From Succinatimonas sp. UBA7265 (GTDB taxonomy: Bacteria > Pseudomonadota > Gammaproteobacteria > Enterobacterales > Succinivibrionaceae): DNA of 40,969 nt. Location of the stretch: the NCBI GenBank assembly GCA_002473165.1, contig DKSD01000070.1, positions 1-40,969 of the forward strand, written 5' to 3'. Position 1 is the first letter of the stretch. Every line of letters begins with the position of its first letter. The notes under the pieces were generated by a model, which was not told the DNA's origin, made no database searches, and was given only the letters and a program-made list of their open reading frames with translations. Position numbers and translations under genes: made by a program. Positions 8,301-17,162 of this stretch are shown one piece after another.

Positions 8301-9374
8301 AACCACCCGTTCTACCGCTGCGTCACCGCCTCGGAGCTCAACCGCGCCAACGGCGTCACGGTGAGCGACTCCGAGGATGAAGCCAAGATGGAGATGCTCA
8401 CTAACGATGCCCGCACCGGCAACCGGGAGGAAGACGAGATCCGCAGGACGGACACCCACATCCTCCCTGACAATTTGGGTTACCGCCAGTTCAAGAGCAG
8501 CAACGATCCTGAGGCACCGGACGATTTCCTCTCGACTAAGCTCTACAGCCTTGAGCCTGTAAAGACCGACGAGGTCGAGGACGTGCAGGCCGTCAAAGAC
8601 GCGGCCAACCTCGGGCTCTTCTTTGAAGGCGAGGACATCGAGGCGCTGGTAAAACCCGGTGCCGGCAGGCGCGGCACGCTCTCAGGCGTGTTCAAAAAGA
8701 ACGCCGAGGAGGCCTACGCCGAATACGCCGCGCTAAGGGATCAGGTGGAGAGCGAGGCGCTGCCTGAGCTCAAGACGCTGCGCCCCTCGCTCATCGCCAA
8801 ACTCGACGCCGACGCCAAAGCCTACGGCGAAAAACAGGCCGGCCCCAAGCCCAAACTCTTTGGCAGGGGCGAGTGGGAGGCCAAGGCCAAACAGGAGGCC
8901 GAGTCCTACCGCAGCGCCAACGTCGCCGGGATCGAGAAAGCGGTCGCGGACAAAAAGTCCGAGCTTTTGGATCCGGCGCGCGCGAAATTCTGGGCGGCGG
9001 TGCGCGAGCAGCTCGTGGCCAACTACAACAGCGTGCGCGCCCAGAGCGAGGAGGCGCTAAACGATCTCGCCGACGCCATCAGCAACAAAAACGCGCCTTT
9101 TGAGATCGAGCTTGAGGTGAACGATCCTAAACTGCTGCCGCCTGAGATGGCGCGCCTAAACGGGATCCGCGAGCAGATCGCCAAAGACCGCAAACTGCAT
9201 CTGTCCAAAGTTTTCTCGCTTAAGCTCAACAAGGTGGAGTACAACGGGCGCCCGTACCGGGCCTACGTGAGGCTGCGGCTTAAGACCGTCACCGCCTCAG
9301 ACGAGGAGTACTGGAGCGACACCGGCATCGTGTACACCGGAGAGGGCAGCGTCACGGCTGTCGGCGGCAAATAA
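5391..9374 (+). CDS. srfB: SrfB-family protein, actin/Hsp70-fold ATPase
   Basis: A 1327-residue cytoplasmic protein recognisable as SrfB ('virulence factor SrfB') by its split actin-like ATPase motifs: VLDIGNSRSCGLLIED near 293-308 (phosphate 1), SIDIGGGTTDMVITDY near 645 (phosphate 2) and LLTGRPSRIRGVREYML near 870 (adenosine loop). The last 250 residues or so are charged and helical (coiled-coil rich), then a short beta-rich tail; this extension makes it longer than the roughly 1000-residue family members I remember. No signal peptide or membrane span. The start is GTG at 5391, behind AGGGAG. First gene of the eleven-gene operon; srfC follows after 11 bases. In Salmonella srfABC was named for SsrB regulation; its biochemical role is unknown. 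The ATPase fold is an inference from motifs. Confidence 0.85.
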   Translation: MLAPVHASDKFLELVENSGVQFYDKEVSINFYDRNDPVSKIATNYFLPDDNGENGHLMPLFFSETEPGKLVNPADESKEDPELLDTGDTRLIPVKLEDSLCIYNGVWFPVPFFATHVLTEKRVLSHNGAEIGPLNWARARVVRIFPQEGAENAGMTAKYRIVYAFDTATQKLTSQEYFSPRDEDVRSGVEFALDYRDGGHFMLSGGESGKSWVAEWAEKVFRGLGGKNKRGLPIPASEMDKAVRIDHLHEAHYLNLLTFLGTLCDLGTKEEPGLVKLRSRGTENDPAMDVSLVLDIGNSRSCGLLIEDGGKAEPGTAKLALRDLNAPENIYEDAFESRIEFAKANFDFDGTSARSGWSDAFCWPSLVRVGHEAARLSSMRSGNEGLTGLSSPKRYLWKDYSDKKLGEWRFNPYSYQTPVLSRLTKEPEGTWFNSTSCKAQTPAYLRPVSDYINSSGDAIFACEDRRNMTASYSGKSCMTFMLLEIFLQAAVQINSYAYRYKSSFKDRPRRLKAIVLTTPPSMPDLEREIFRGCAYEAVGILWKCLGYDSGRDNDGSEVPPYDFRFTDRASQMNPKVPEIVLDWDEAEAGQIVYLYNETQKIMGGNNLKFIEFIRRPDAQGRYGEAEKDEDGHELISARIASIDIGGGTTDMVITDYAFPKAFREQQAAVRVREVLREGYKVAGDDIVLRLIQSCILYPLSTLVAQKTQNRTAGGEAARLLAEVFGQGGSSSDGGDVFRTMRQQAVQQILIKVALRIMGHLERLEHLPDDELEASVSGTVGDFLTGKEKCSAEQLKIPDYEETAFYLPEPAILDFVNSHFAKYLGEFDILKFQFSVDLMAVNRVFARGGSRISDALAALTAICSLYKADLLLLTGRPSRIRGVREYMLERLNLAPARIITLADYATTGSWYPYAGNGTKIGDTKYTVAVGAAIAYARRSTLTLRDFRFDLGMPEAASAVRYFGHIDSFDHVNHPFYRCVTASELNRANGVTVSDSEDEAKMEMLTNDARTGNREEDEIRRTDTHILPDNLGYRQFKSSNDPEAPDDFLSTKLYSLEPVKTDEVEDVQAVKDAANLGLFFEGEDIEALVKPGAGRRGTLSGVFKKNAEEAYAEYAALRDQVESEALPELKTLRPSLIAKLDADAKAYGEKQAGPKPKLFGRGEWEAKAKQEAESYRSANVAGIEKAVADKKSELLDPARAKFWAAVREQLVANYNSVRAQSEEALNDLADAISNKNAPFEIELEVNDPKLLPPEMARLNGIREQIAKDRKLHLSKVFSLKLNKVEYNGRPYRAYVRLRLKTVTASDEEYWSDTGIVYTGEGSVTAVGGK

Positions 9375-9385
9375 GGAGGGAGATC

Positions 9386-12268
9386 ATGACTGACAGGTTA
9401 AAACAGGCAGCCGAATTTTCTAAGCAGGCCGTGCTTTTAAGGGACATCGCCTTAAAGGGCGAGAGCTGGGCTGAGCGCGCGGCCCCTGCCGTAAGCGATG
9501 TGCAAAGCCGCGAGGTGGCGCTCACCACGGCGCTGTTTAAGGCGGCAAACCGCGCCGCCAACGCCGCGCAGATCCTGGTAAACCCGCTTACGGTAGGCGT
9601 GTTCGGCGCGTCGCAGGCAGGCAAGAGCTATTTGGTGAACACGCTCTCGGCAGGCGGAGAGAGCCTTACCACTACGTGGTCGGGGCATAAGATCAGCTTC
9701 ATGCAGCACGTCAACCCCACGGGCGGCGATCACGAGGCCACAGGCGTGGTCACGCGCTTTACCCACTCCGAGGTCAAGCCTCTGGAGGCAGGCGGCAAGT
9801 CCTTCCCGATCCGCCTTAAGGTCTTTCGCATCTGCGACATCGTGATGCTTTTGGTGAACTCCTTTAACAGCGATCTCGACATCGCCGAGAGCGATCAGGC
9901 CAAGATCAACTCCAAGATCAGCGAAGAGAATCTGCAAAAGATTTTGGACACCGCAGAGAACAACTCTGAATTCGCGCTCCCTGAGGGGAGCCTGCCTTTG
10001 GTGACCGCGGCTGACACCGTGGACATGGCAGAGTACGTCAAAGGCAAGTCGCTTAAGACCGCCTTCTCCTCCTTCGGTCCTGACAGCGCCTACTGGCTTC
10101 GGGTGCGCGCGCTGGCCCCCAGGCTTAACGTCCGGGGCTTAAAAGCCGTGTTTGAGGTGCTCTGGGACGGCATGGCCGCCTTCTCGCTTATCTTTGAGAA
10201 AGTGGCCTCAAACCTTGAGAAGCTCAAAGGCTGCGGCACGGTGTACTCAGGCATTGACGCCTTCGTCAAAGACGACGGCACGGGCAGCCTCGTGCAGTTA
10301 AACAACACCGTCAACAGCATCGGCACGGTGTTAAAGCTCTTTGATAGGCTTCCCGATCTGGAATTAGGCTTTGTCCCCGAGGGCGGAGAGCCGCAGACGG
10401 CGTCTTTGAACCTCGCCGCCGTGGCCGCGTCCACGCTTGAGATGACGTTCCCGCTTGCCGAGTCAAGCGGCATTGGCGATTTTGACATCCTCGATTTCCC
10501 GGGCGCGCGCTCGCGCCACGCCGATCCGATCCGCTCGTTCTGGGAGGATGAGCAGAAGAACGCCGACTCCATATCCCGCGGCGCGCCCACGGAGTACATC
10601 AAGAAAAACGGCCTTGAGTTCCTGCGCCGCGGCAAAGTAGGCTACATGTTCGAGCGCTACACCGCAGACCGCGCTGTGGACGTGCTGCTGTTCTGCATCA
10701 ACTCCTCGGCGCAGAACGAGGTGACGTCTTTAGGCCCGATCCTTGACAGCTGGATCAGCAAAAACGTCGGCGATGCACCGCAGATCCGCGCCAAACACGA
10801 GCGCATCCCGCTTATCGGCGTGCTCACGCGCTTTGACCAGACGCTGAGCAAGGACTTAAAGCGCGAAGCCGGCGCCCCGAGCCACTCAGGCGAGGTCATC
10901 ACGCTGGCCCTTGAGACTTACAAGAGCCAGCCCTGGCTTAAGAACTGGAAGAACGGCGAGCCGTTCGCGCAGTTCTTTATGGTCCGCCGCCCGGGGCTGG
11001 CAGACGATCTCTTTGAAACCAAAGATCACGTCGAGTCAGGATTTACCTCCGAGATCTCAGGCCGCTCCACGGAGCAGTCCGTCAAAGAGTACGGGGAGAG
11101 CCTGCTTGGCGATGAGATGAGCGTCCACCTTTACGGCGCGCCCGGGCAGGCCTTTGCGGACATGTTAAAGCTCAACGACGGCGGCGCCGGCGCCATCAAG
11201 GATTTCATCGCCAAAAACTTCAGCGACTTTGACGAAAGCCGCTTAAGCCTCATAGGCGAGGTGCGCGAGCTTGCCTCGCAGTCCCTGGGGGCGCTCTGTG
11301 TCTACCAGGGCGCGGGCCGCAGCAAGATCAAGGCCGCGCGCGAGAGCGCCGCGGCGATCGCGCGCGGGATCTGGCAGTGCGATCTCGTGGCCTCGCTCTT
11401 TGGCACGATCCGCCATGAGTGCGAAATAGAAGACGCTAGCCTTGAGCGCAAGTACCTCGCCGGCTACACCAAAGGCGAGAACGCCGGGCGCTTTGCCCAG
11501 ATGTGCATCGACTCCGTAAACGAGCGCCTTGCCGATTTAAGCGGCGGCGCAGGCTACCGCGTGCTCTTTGCCGCGCTCTCCAAGGCCTGGTTTGCCGGGC
11601 GTGACAACCTGACGGCCGAGAAAAAAGACGGGCAGTCCGTGGCGGCTGAGAAATACTCGTTCTTTTGCAACGAGGACGGCTCGTTTGTCAAAGACGAGGC
11701 GCAGCTTGACGCCAAATTCCGCCCGCTCATGGCCGCGTTTACCGACGCTTTGGACAAGTCCGTGCGCTCGTGCGCTCTGCAGCGCGCCCTGGAGGACGAG
11801 CTGGGCAAAAACGAGCTCTTAGGCCAGGCGCAGTCGCTCATGGCCCGCATCCAGGCGCAGACGGCGCAGCGCCTCATCTCAGGCTTTTTCACCTATTTAG
11901 GCTTTGACTCCCCGGAGCAAAAGGGCGCCGTGCAGTTCAAGCGCAGCGATTTCTTCGGCAAAGGCGCCGATGATGAGCGGCCGCTTTTTGAGGAGAAACG
12001 CGAGTTTGCCCAGGAGCGCGGCATTGAGGCCAAAAATCCTGTGGAGACGCTGCCTTTGGTGACGCGCGAGTTTACCGTAAACTGCGGGCGCCATTACCTC
12101 GCAGACTACCTGACGGCGCTGGGATCGCTCATCTGCGGGCGCAACGTCAATGTCGGCGGCAAGTACCGCATCCCTGAGGATCTGCAGCATGAACTGGATT
12201 ACGATATCCTCGATCCCTACAGCGGTATCGCTGAGGAATGCGGCAGGGTTTTAGGCGGCAGGCAATAG
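9386..12268 (+). CDS. srfC: SrfC-family protein, dynamin-like GTPase
   Basis: A 960-residue cytoplasmic P-loop protein. The Walker A motif GASQAGKS is at 74-81, within VGVFGASQAGKSYLVNTLS. A Thr-containing switch-like segment EATGVVTRFT follows near 118-127. A DxxG-type motif DFPGARSR is near 368. The late TRFD at about 480 stands where GTPases have NKxD. An N-terminal helical segment precedes the GTPase core, and a long helical C-terminal half follows, as in dynamin-like proteins. Length and order match the SrfC family. No membrane helix is evident, although dynamin relatives often bind lipids. It follows srfB by 11 bases with an AAGGAGGG ribosome binding site. GTP rather than ATP as substrate is inferred. 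Confidence 0.8.
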   Translation: MTDRLKQAAEFSKQAVLLRDIALKGESWAERAAPAVSDVQSREVALTTALFKAANRAANAAQILVNPLTVGVFGASQAGKSYLVNTLSAGGESLTTTWSGHKISFMQHVNPTGGDHEATGVVTRFTHSEVKPLEAGGKSFPIRLKVFRICDIVMLLVNSFNSDLDIAESDQAKINSKISEENLQKILDTAENNSEFALPEGSLPLVTAADTVDMAEYVKGKSLKTAFSSFGPDSAYWLRVRALAPRLNVRGLKAVFEVLWDGMAAFSLIFEKVASNLEKLKGCGTVYSGIDAFVKDDGTGSLVQLNNTVNSIGTVLKLFDRLPDLELGFVPEGGEPQTASLNLAAVAASTLEMTFPLAESSGIGDFDILDFPGARSRHADPIRSFWEDEQKNADSISRGAPTEYIKKNGLEFLRRGKVGYMFERYTADRAVDVLLFCINSSAQNEVTSLGPILDSWISKNVGDAPQIRAKHERIPLIGVLTRFDQTLSKDLKREAGAPSHSGEVITLALETYKSQPWLKNWKNGEPFAQFFMVRRPGLADDLFETKDHVESGFTSEISGRSTEQSVKEYGESLLGDEMSVHLYGAPGQAFADMLKLNDGGAGAIKDFIAKNFSDFDESRLSLIGEVRELASQSLGALCVYQGAGRSKIKAARESAAAIARGIWQCDLVASLFGTIRHECEIEDASLERKYLAGYTKGENAGRFAQMCIDSVNERLADLSGGAGYRVLFAALSKAWFAGRDNLTAEKKDGQSVAAEKYSFFCNEDGSFVKDEAQLDAKFRPLMAAFTDALDKSVRSCALQRALEDELGKNELLGQAQSLMARIQAQTAQRLISGFFTYLGFDSPEQKGAVQFKRSDFFGKGADDERPLFEEKREFAQERGIEAKNPVETLPLVTREFTVNCGRHYLADYLTALGSLICGRNVNVGGKYRIPEDLQHELDYDILDPYSGIAEECGRVLGGRQ

Positions 12269-12283
12269 GCCCAGGACTAGATC

Positions 12284-13294
12284 ATGATACTTAAACCTTT
12301 ACTGAGCGCGGCGAACGTCTTCGCGACCCTTGAGGACAAAGACTTTGGCGTCAGCCTGCTCAAAATCAGCGGCGTGACCGCGGCGCCAGGCGGCAACGCC
12401 AAGGGCGTGAAGCTGAACTTCAAACGCCCGGACGGCAGCGACATCCCGGGGCTGGAGGAGATAGCGGTTGAACCGCAGCTGTCCGATCCCACCCGGGTGA
12501 TCTTTGAGCTGCGCAGCGATTTTACCGATCCGCTCTGCCATGACAACTCCTCGATCTTCAAGCTCACCGCCGACGGCCTAGGCACCATTAACGTGCAGCG
12601 CAAGACCGAGCTTAGAGCCTCGGACACCCGCTCCAAAGGCGGGAAGGCCGCCGACGCCAGGCTGCAAAGTCAGGCTGAGGAAGCATCCCGGGCCCAGGCC
12701 GCGGCACAGGCGAACGCTAACCCTGATGCCGCAGCAGGCGCCGCGCCTGCCGCAGCGCCGAAGAAGGGGATCTCAGGGCTGATCGTCAAAATCATCATCG
12801 GCATCCTGGTGCTGCTGCTCATTGCCGCCGCGGCCTTCTGGCTGCTGCGCAACTTAAGCGGCCTGTTATCCTCCTTCGGCGCGGGCGCGCCCCAGGCGCA
12901 AAGCGAGGAGGAGGCTTCGGAGCAGGAGAGCGAGCATCAGCCTCAGGATGAGGCGGCAAACCAGGGCGCCTGCGCTTTGGCCTCGTCAAAAGACGATGCC
13001 GAACTGCTCAAAAACTGCCTCGGGTCCAACCCTTCAAACGATGAGCTGATGGCGCTTGCCAAAGAATCATTTTCCTCTCAGCGCTGCGATGTCGGCTTGA
13101 GGCTGCTTACGAGCCTTGGCCGCTCGAAGACGCCGGGGTTTGCGCTGTATTACGCCAAGCTTGCCGATCCCAACAGCCGCGATGAGACCGCCTGCATTAA
13201 AAAAGACGCCAAGAGCGCCGCTTACTGGTACCAAAAAGCCATAGACGCCGGCGACAGCGAGGAAGCGCAGCAGGCTTTGGAGAAACTTAAATGA
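12284..13294 (+). CDS. Single-pass membrane protein with Sel1-like C terminus
   Basis: A 336-residue protein with no N-terminal signal. A globular, beta-rich N-terminal domain of about 115 residues is followed by an Ala-rich linker (125-160), one strong membrane helix at about 165-188 (GLIVKIIIGILVLLLIAAAA) and an acidic Glu/Gln-rich linker. The periplasmic C-terminal domain contains cysteines near 227, 246, 268 and 299 and ends with a Sel1-like repeat (AAYWYQKAIDAGD). The likely topology is N-in, C-out, so it could connect cytoplasmic SrfB/SrfC to the periplasmic partners. It starts 15 bases after srfC and its stop overlaps the next start (ATGA). I do not recognise the N-terminal domain. Confidence 0.85.
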   Translation: MILKPLLSAANVFATLEDKDFGVSLLKISGVTAAPGGNAKGVKLNFKRPDGSDIPGLEEIAVEPQLSDPTRVIFELRSDFTDPLCHDNSSIFKLTADGLGTINVQRKTELRASDTRSKGGKAADARLQSQAEEASRAQAAAQANANPDAAAGAAPAAAPKKGISGLIVKIIIGILVLLLIAAAAFWLLRNLSGLLSSFGAGAPQAQSEEEASEQESEHQPQDEAANQGACALASSKDDAELLKNCLGSNPSNDELMALAKESFSSQRCDVGLRLLTSLGRSKTPGFALYYAKLADPNSRDETACIKKDAKSAAYWYQKAIDAGDSEEAQQALEKLK

Positions 13295-15225
13295 GACATG
13301 CAAAATTAACCGCGGCGCTTGCAGCCGCCTGCCTGAGCGCCTCCGCGTTTTCCGCCCCGCTGCTTATGGAGGGCAAGCAGAGCATCTACCAGCGCGTGCT
13401 GACGACGCCCGCGTGCGTGCTTAAGAAAAACGCGGCCGCCAAATCAGGCGAGCCTGTTCCCGCGCTTACCCGCTACTATGTTTACGCGCGCGAGGGCGAC
13501 GCGCTCAAAGTCGGGCCTGACACCTCAGATAAGATCTCAGGCTATATAGACTCATCCTGCGCCGTGGACTGGAAAGAGCAGACGGCGCTGCTGTTCACGA
13601 ACCCCGCCGGCCGCACCCGCACGGCGATCTTTGAGAAGCAGGACAATCTGCAAAAGCTCGTTGACTCCAAGAACAGCGCCTCTGAGATCAAGGCGGTGAA
13701 CGCCAAGCTTGACAAAGGCTCCAAGGTCGACGGCGTGATCGCCCGCGAGCCTGAGACCTATGTCGACTACAAAAAGAAGTTTTATTTGCTGCCGGTGCTC
13801 TCAAGCGAGGAGACGATGTTCGATGACGGCACCTACACCCGCGAGCTTGAGGTAGCCTCGGTGACGCAGGAGGGCATGAAGCAGGGAGCTAACAGCGCAG
13901 CTGATCCCTCGAAGATCAAGGCCTTTAAAGCCGCGCTCGTGTTTGTCATCGACTCCTCCATCTCCATGCAGCCTTACATCGACCGCACGAAGCAGGCCAT
14001 CCAGGGAATCTACAAAAAGCTTGAGAAAGCGCATCTGCAAAACAGCGTGAGCTTCGGCCTGGTGTCGTTCCGCTCCAGCACCAAGGCCGTGCCGGGGCTG
14101 GAGTACGTCTCCAAGATGTTTGTAAACCCGGGCGAGGCCAAATCCGCCGAGGATTTTGAGAAGAAACTCAGAAACCTCTCCCAGGCCAAGGTCTCCTCAA
14201 AGCTCTTTGACGAGGACGCCTACGCCGGCATCAACACCGCGCTTAACAAAGTCGACTGGAACGACTACGGCGGGCGCTACATCGTGCTGATCACGGACGC
14301 CGGCGCCATCTCAGGCTCTGACAAACTCTCCTCGACGCGGCTTGACTCAAAGCAGCTGCGCCTTGAGGCCGAGCACCAGGGCGCCGCCATCTACGCGCTG
14401 CATCTGCTCACGCCAAGCGGGGAGAAAGCCGGCGATCACGACAAGGCCAAAGCCCAGTACGAAGATCTGACGTTCAACTCCGTGCTGCAAAAGCCGCTGT
14501 ATTACCCGGTGGAAGCAGGCAGCGTCGATAGCTTCGGCAAGATGGTCGACAGCCTCTCCTCGGCCATCGCCTCGCAGGTAAAGCTCGCCTCGGAGGGCAA
14601 GCTCGGCGCCGGCTCCTCGACGGCACAAGCGCCTGAAGATAAGCAGGGCCAAGGCTCCATGGATGAGGACACGCGCCTTTTGGGCAACGCCATGGCACTG
14701 GCCTACTTAGGTCGCGAGACCGGCGCGGCCGCCCCGGCCTTCATCCGCGGCTGGGTTTCTGATCGCGATCTTGCCGATCACCAGAAGATCTCCGCAACTC
14801 CGGTGGTGCTGCTCACCAAATCGCAGCTCTCCGATCTCAAAGAGGTGACCTCAAGAGTGCTTGAGGCTGCCAACAAGGGCATCCTAAGCCCTGATGACAT
14901 GTTCTCGCAGCTGCGCTCTGTGGCCGCGTCCATGGGCCGCGATCCCAACGCCTTAAAGCAGGACAAGACGCTCAAATTAGGCCAGATGGGGCTTTTGGGC
15001 GAGTATTTGGACGATCTGCCTTACAAGAGCCGCTTGCAGGAGCTTGACGAGGAGACCTGGTCGTCCATGGGCCCGGATGAGCAGAACCGCGCCATCGAAG
15101 ATCTGGAGAACAAGCTCGTCTACTACCAGCAGTGCAACGACGACACCGACAGGTGGGTCAAGCTCGCCCCGGACGCCGACGCCGCGGAATCCGTGTACCC
15201 GATCCAGCTGGAGGCTCTGCCTTAA
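13291..15225 (+). CDS. Periplasmic von Willebrand A protein (PpkA-type VWA)
   Basis: A 644-residue protein with a signal peptide (cleavage likely after AFSA, residue 22), so periplasmic. An N-terminal SH3-like/beta domain (about 55-115, RYYVYAREGDALKVG and VDWKEQTALLF) leads to a VWA domain starting near 213. There VIDSSISMQPYIDRTKQAI gives an intact MIDAS metal site (Asp221, Ser223, Ser225), with YIVLITDAGAISG as a later strand. The helical C-terminal part lies around 470-630. The VWA segment and the preceding beta domain resemble the periplasmic part of the type VI regulator kinase PpkA, but no kinase domain or membrane helix is present. Its start overlaps the previous stop by four bases and its stop overlaps the ABC ATPase start by one, so it is translationally coupled. 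Confidence 0.85.
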   Translation: MRHAKLTAALAAACLSASAFSAPLLMEGKQSIYQRVLTTPACVLKKNAAAKSGEPVPALTRYYVYAREGDALKVGPDTSDKISGYIDSSCAVDWKEQTALLFTNPAGRTRTAIFEKQDNLQKLVDSKNSASEIKAVNAKLDKGSKVDGVIAREPETYVDYKKKFYLLPVLSSEETMFDDGTYTRELEVASVTQEGMKQGANSAADPSKIKAFKAALVFVIDSSISMQPYIDRTKQAIQGIYKKLEKAHLQNSVSFGLVSFRSSTKAVPGLEYVSKMFVNPGEAKSAEDFEKKLRNLSQAKVSSKLFDEDAYAGINTALNKVDWNDYGGRYIVLITDAGAISGSDKLSSTRLDSKQLRLEAEHQGAAIYALHLLTPSGEKAGDHDKAKAQYEDLTFNSVLQKPLYYPVEAGSVDSFGKMVDSLSSAIASQVKLASEGKLGAGSSTAQAPEDKQGQGSMDEDTRLLGNAMALAYLGRETGAAAPAFIRGWVSDRDLADHQKISATPVVLLTKSQLSDLKEVTSRVLEAANKGILSPDDMFSQLRSVAASMGRDPNALKQDKTLKLGQMGLLGEYLDDLPYKSRLQELDEETWSSMGPDEQNRAIEDLENKLVYYQQCNDDTDRWVKLAPDADAAESVYPIQLEALP

Positions 15226-15968
15226 TGGCATGCGCCCTGGAGATCCGCGCGCTCTCCTACACCTACAAAGGCAAGGAGAGCCTTACGGTCGCCCTCCCCG
15301 AGCTCACGCTCCGGGAAGGGGAGACGTGCGCGCTCACCGGGGTCTCAGGCAGCGGCAAATCCACGCTGCTCGAGTGCCTGGGGATTTTGCGCCAGGGCTT
15401 TGAGGCGCAGGTTTTCACTCTCGCAGGGCGCGATCTTTTAAAAGCCTCGCGCCGGCAGCTGCTGCTCGCGCGCGCAGCCCTTTTGGGCTTTATGCCTCAG
15501 CAGGGCGGGCTGCTGCCTTTTTTAAGCGTGCGCGGCAATTATGAGGTGGCGCTAAAGCTTGGGATTAAAGCTCAGCGCAAGCTCGGAGCGCCGTGCCCTG
15601 ATCCCAAGGAGCGCCTTGAAAAGGCGGGGGAGCTTTCAGAAAAGCTCGGGATCGCCTCGGAGCTTGATAAATACCCCTCAGAGCTCTCCACGGGCCAGCG
15701 CCAGCGCGCCTCTTTTGTGCGCGCCATCGTGCACGATCCCAAAGTGCTGCTCATAGACGAGCCGACGTCGGCTTTGGATCCTGAGCACGCCAAAAAGCTT
15801 TTTGCCGAGCTTAAAGCGCTCACAGAGCACAGCAGCCTGGCGATCCTCACCGTGACCCACGACACGGAGCTGGTGCGGCAAAACGGGCTTGAAGAATACG
15901 CTTATGACCGCTCCCAAAGCGGCGCGGCGCGCAACGTGTTTTTAAAGCGCGCGCAGGAGGCGGCATGA
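15225..15968 (+). CDS. ABC transporter ATPase, LolD/MacB/TagT type
   Basis: A 247-residue ATPase: Walker A GVSGSGKST near 39-47, Q-loop in FMPQQGG, signature LSTGQRQR near 150, Walker B VLLIDEPTSALD and the switch His in TVTHD. It belongs to the type VII (MacB/LolD/FtsE) group, which couples cytoplasmic ATP hydrolysis to periplasmic work and usually does not move substrate through the inner membrane. The ATG at 15225 shares one base with the preceding stop (TAATG), and the permease start overlaps its stop by four bases. Position beside a FtsX-fold permease and an FGE-like protein matches TagT of the type VI threonine-phosphorylation pathway; that assignment is by context. Confidence 0.92.
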   Translation: MACALEIRALSYTYKGKESLTVALPELTLREGETCALTGVSGSGKSTLLECLGILRQGFEAQVFTLAGRDLLKASRRQLLLARAALLGFMPQQGGLLPFLSVRGNYEVALKLGIKAQRKLGAPCPDPKERLEKAGELSEKLGIASELDKYPSELSTGQRQRASFVRAIVHDPKVLLIDEPTSALDPEHAKKLFAELKALTEHSSLAILTVTHDTELVRQNGLEEYAYDRSQSGAARNVFLKRAQEAA

Positions 15969-17158
15969 TCCTCAAGCTGGCGCTTTCCGATCTCAAATGG
16001 GACCGCCTCATGAGCGTGTGCGCCGTGGCGGCTATGACGGCGGTCATCGCGCCGCTGCTGTTGCTGTTCTCGCTGCGCTACGGGATCCTCAGCACGCTTG
16101 AGGACAGCCTCAAAAGCAACCCGCTGAATTTGGAGATCCGCATGCTCTCAGGCTATCAGCTTGATGAGGGGTTCTTCAAAGAGCTGCGCGCCGATCCCCG
16201 TGTGGGCTTTGCCGTGGAGATGACGCGCGCGCTCTCGGTCACGGCTAACGTCAGCGCCCAAGGCCGCGCCAAGAGCATGGTCGAGACCATTCCGACGGCG
16301 CCCGGCGATCCGCTGCTGCGCTTAAGCTCAATTGCCGATCTCACAGGCGATCATGAGGCCGTGGTAAGCCAGGCCCTTGCCGAGGATTTAGGCTGCAAGG
16401 CAGGTGATGAGCTTAAAGTCGCGATCTCAAGGACGGTCGGCGGAAAAATGCAAAATTCCGTGCAGGTTTTTGAAGTAAAAGGCGTGCTCAAAGGTGCGCT
16501 TGCCTCAAATTACAAGATCTACCTGCCGCTTAAGGCCGTGATCGCCATGGAGGACTGGCGCGACGGCTATGAGCCTGAGATCTTCTCGGACGGGTCCAAA
16601 CCCAACGCCCGGCGCACGAGTTTTGCCAAAGTCAGGCTTTACGCCAAAGATCTTGAGAGCGTCGTGCCGCTTTCAAAAAAGCTGCGCGCGCACTACAGCA
16701 TCTCCGACAAGCTTCCGGAGATCGAAAACGTTGAGGCCATAGCGCGCGTGCTCAATTTCATCTTCGCCACGGTGGCGTGCGTCTCGGGCATCGGCGGGGC
16801 CGCGGCCTTAGGCGGGCTGATCCTCTCGGCGGCCTCAAGAAAAGAGCGCGCCTATTCCATGCTGAGGATCACCGGGCTGTCAAATTCCGGGGTGATTGCA
16901 ATGCTCGTTTTGGAAAACCTCATCTTAGGCGGATGCGCGTTTGCGCTGAGCTGCCTGCTGTGCGCTGCCGGCTCCTGGGTGTTTAACGCTTATTTAGGCT
17001 CAGGCCTTGAAGGCGGGGCGGTTGTGAGCGCGCTCAGGCCCTGGCACTGGGCGGCGGGGTTCCTCTCCTGCGAGCTGTGCTGCGCGCTTTTGGCGCTTTT
17101 GGCGGCCAGGTTTAAGATCTTAAGTCAGGCGCCCGTGGCGGCGCTGCGCGAGGTGTGA
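15965..17158 (+). CDS. ABC permease, MacB/FtsX fold, TagS-like
   Basis: A 397-residue inner-membrane permease with the four-helix MacB/FtsX arrangement. One membrane helix is near the N terminus (about 15-40), followed by a periplasmic domain of about 220 residues, and three helices sit at the C-terminal end (about 262-290, 312-340 and 358-385). It ends in the usual cytoplasmic QAPVAALREV tail. It has no signal peptide. It overlaps the ATPase gene by four bases (ATGA) and is surely its partner. In lipoprotein or sensory systems (LolCE, MacB, TagS) this fold transmits ATPase motion to periplasmic proteins; the neighbouring FGE-like and lipoprotein genes are plausible partners here. Confidence 0.9.
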   Translation: MILKLALSDLKWDRLMSVCAVAAMTAVIAPLLLLFSLRYGILSTLEDSLKSNPLNLEIRMLSGYQLDEGFFKELRADPRVGFAVEMTRALSVTANVSAQGRAKSMVETIPTAPGDPLLRLSSIADLTGDHEAVVSQALAEDLGCKAGDELKVAISRTVGGKMQNSVQVFEVKGVLKGALASNYKIYLPLKAVIAMEDWRDGYEPEIFSDGSKPNARRTSFAKVRLYAKDLESVVPLSKKLRAHYSISDKLPEIENVEAIARVLNFIFATVACVSGIGGAAALGGLILSAASRKERAYSMLRITGLSNSGVIAMLVLENLILGGCAFALSCLLCAAGSWVFNAYLGSGLEGGAVVSALRPWHWAAGFLSCELCCALLALLAARFKILSQAPVAALREV

Positions 17159-17162
17159 TCCC

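Noticed and set aside
15225..17158. ABC pair as a macrolide exporter (MacB) or LolCDE
   Set aside because: ATPase and permease are separate, there is a single permease, no MacA or LolA partner is nearby, and the FGE-like neighbour fits TagTS better.
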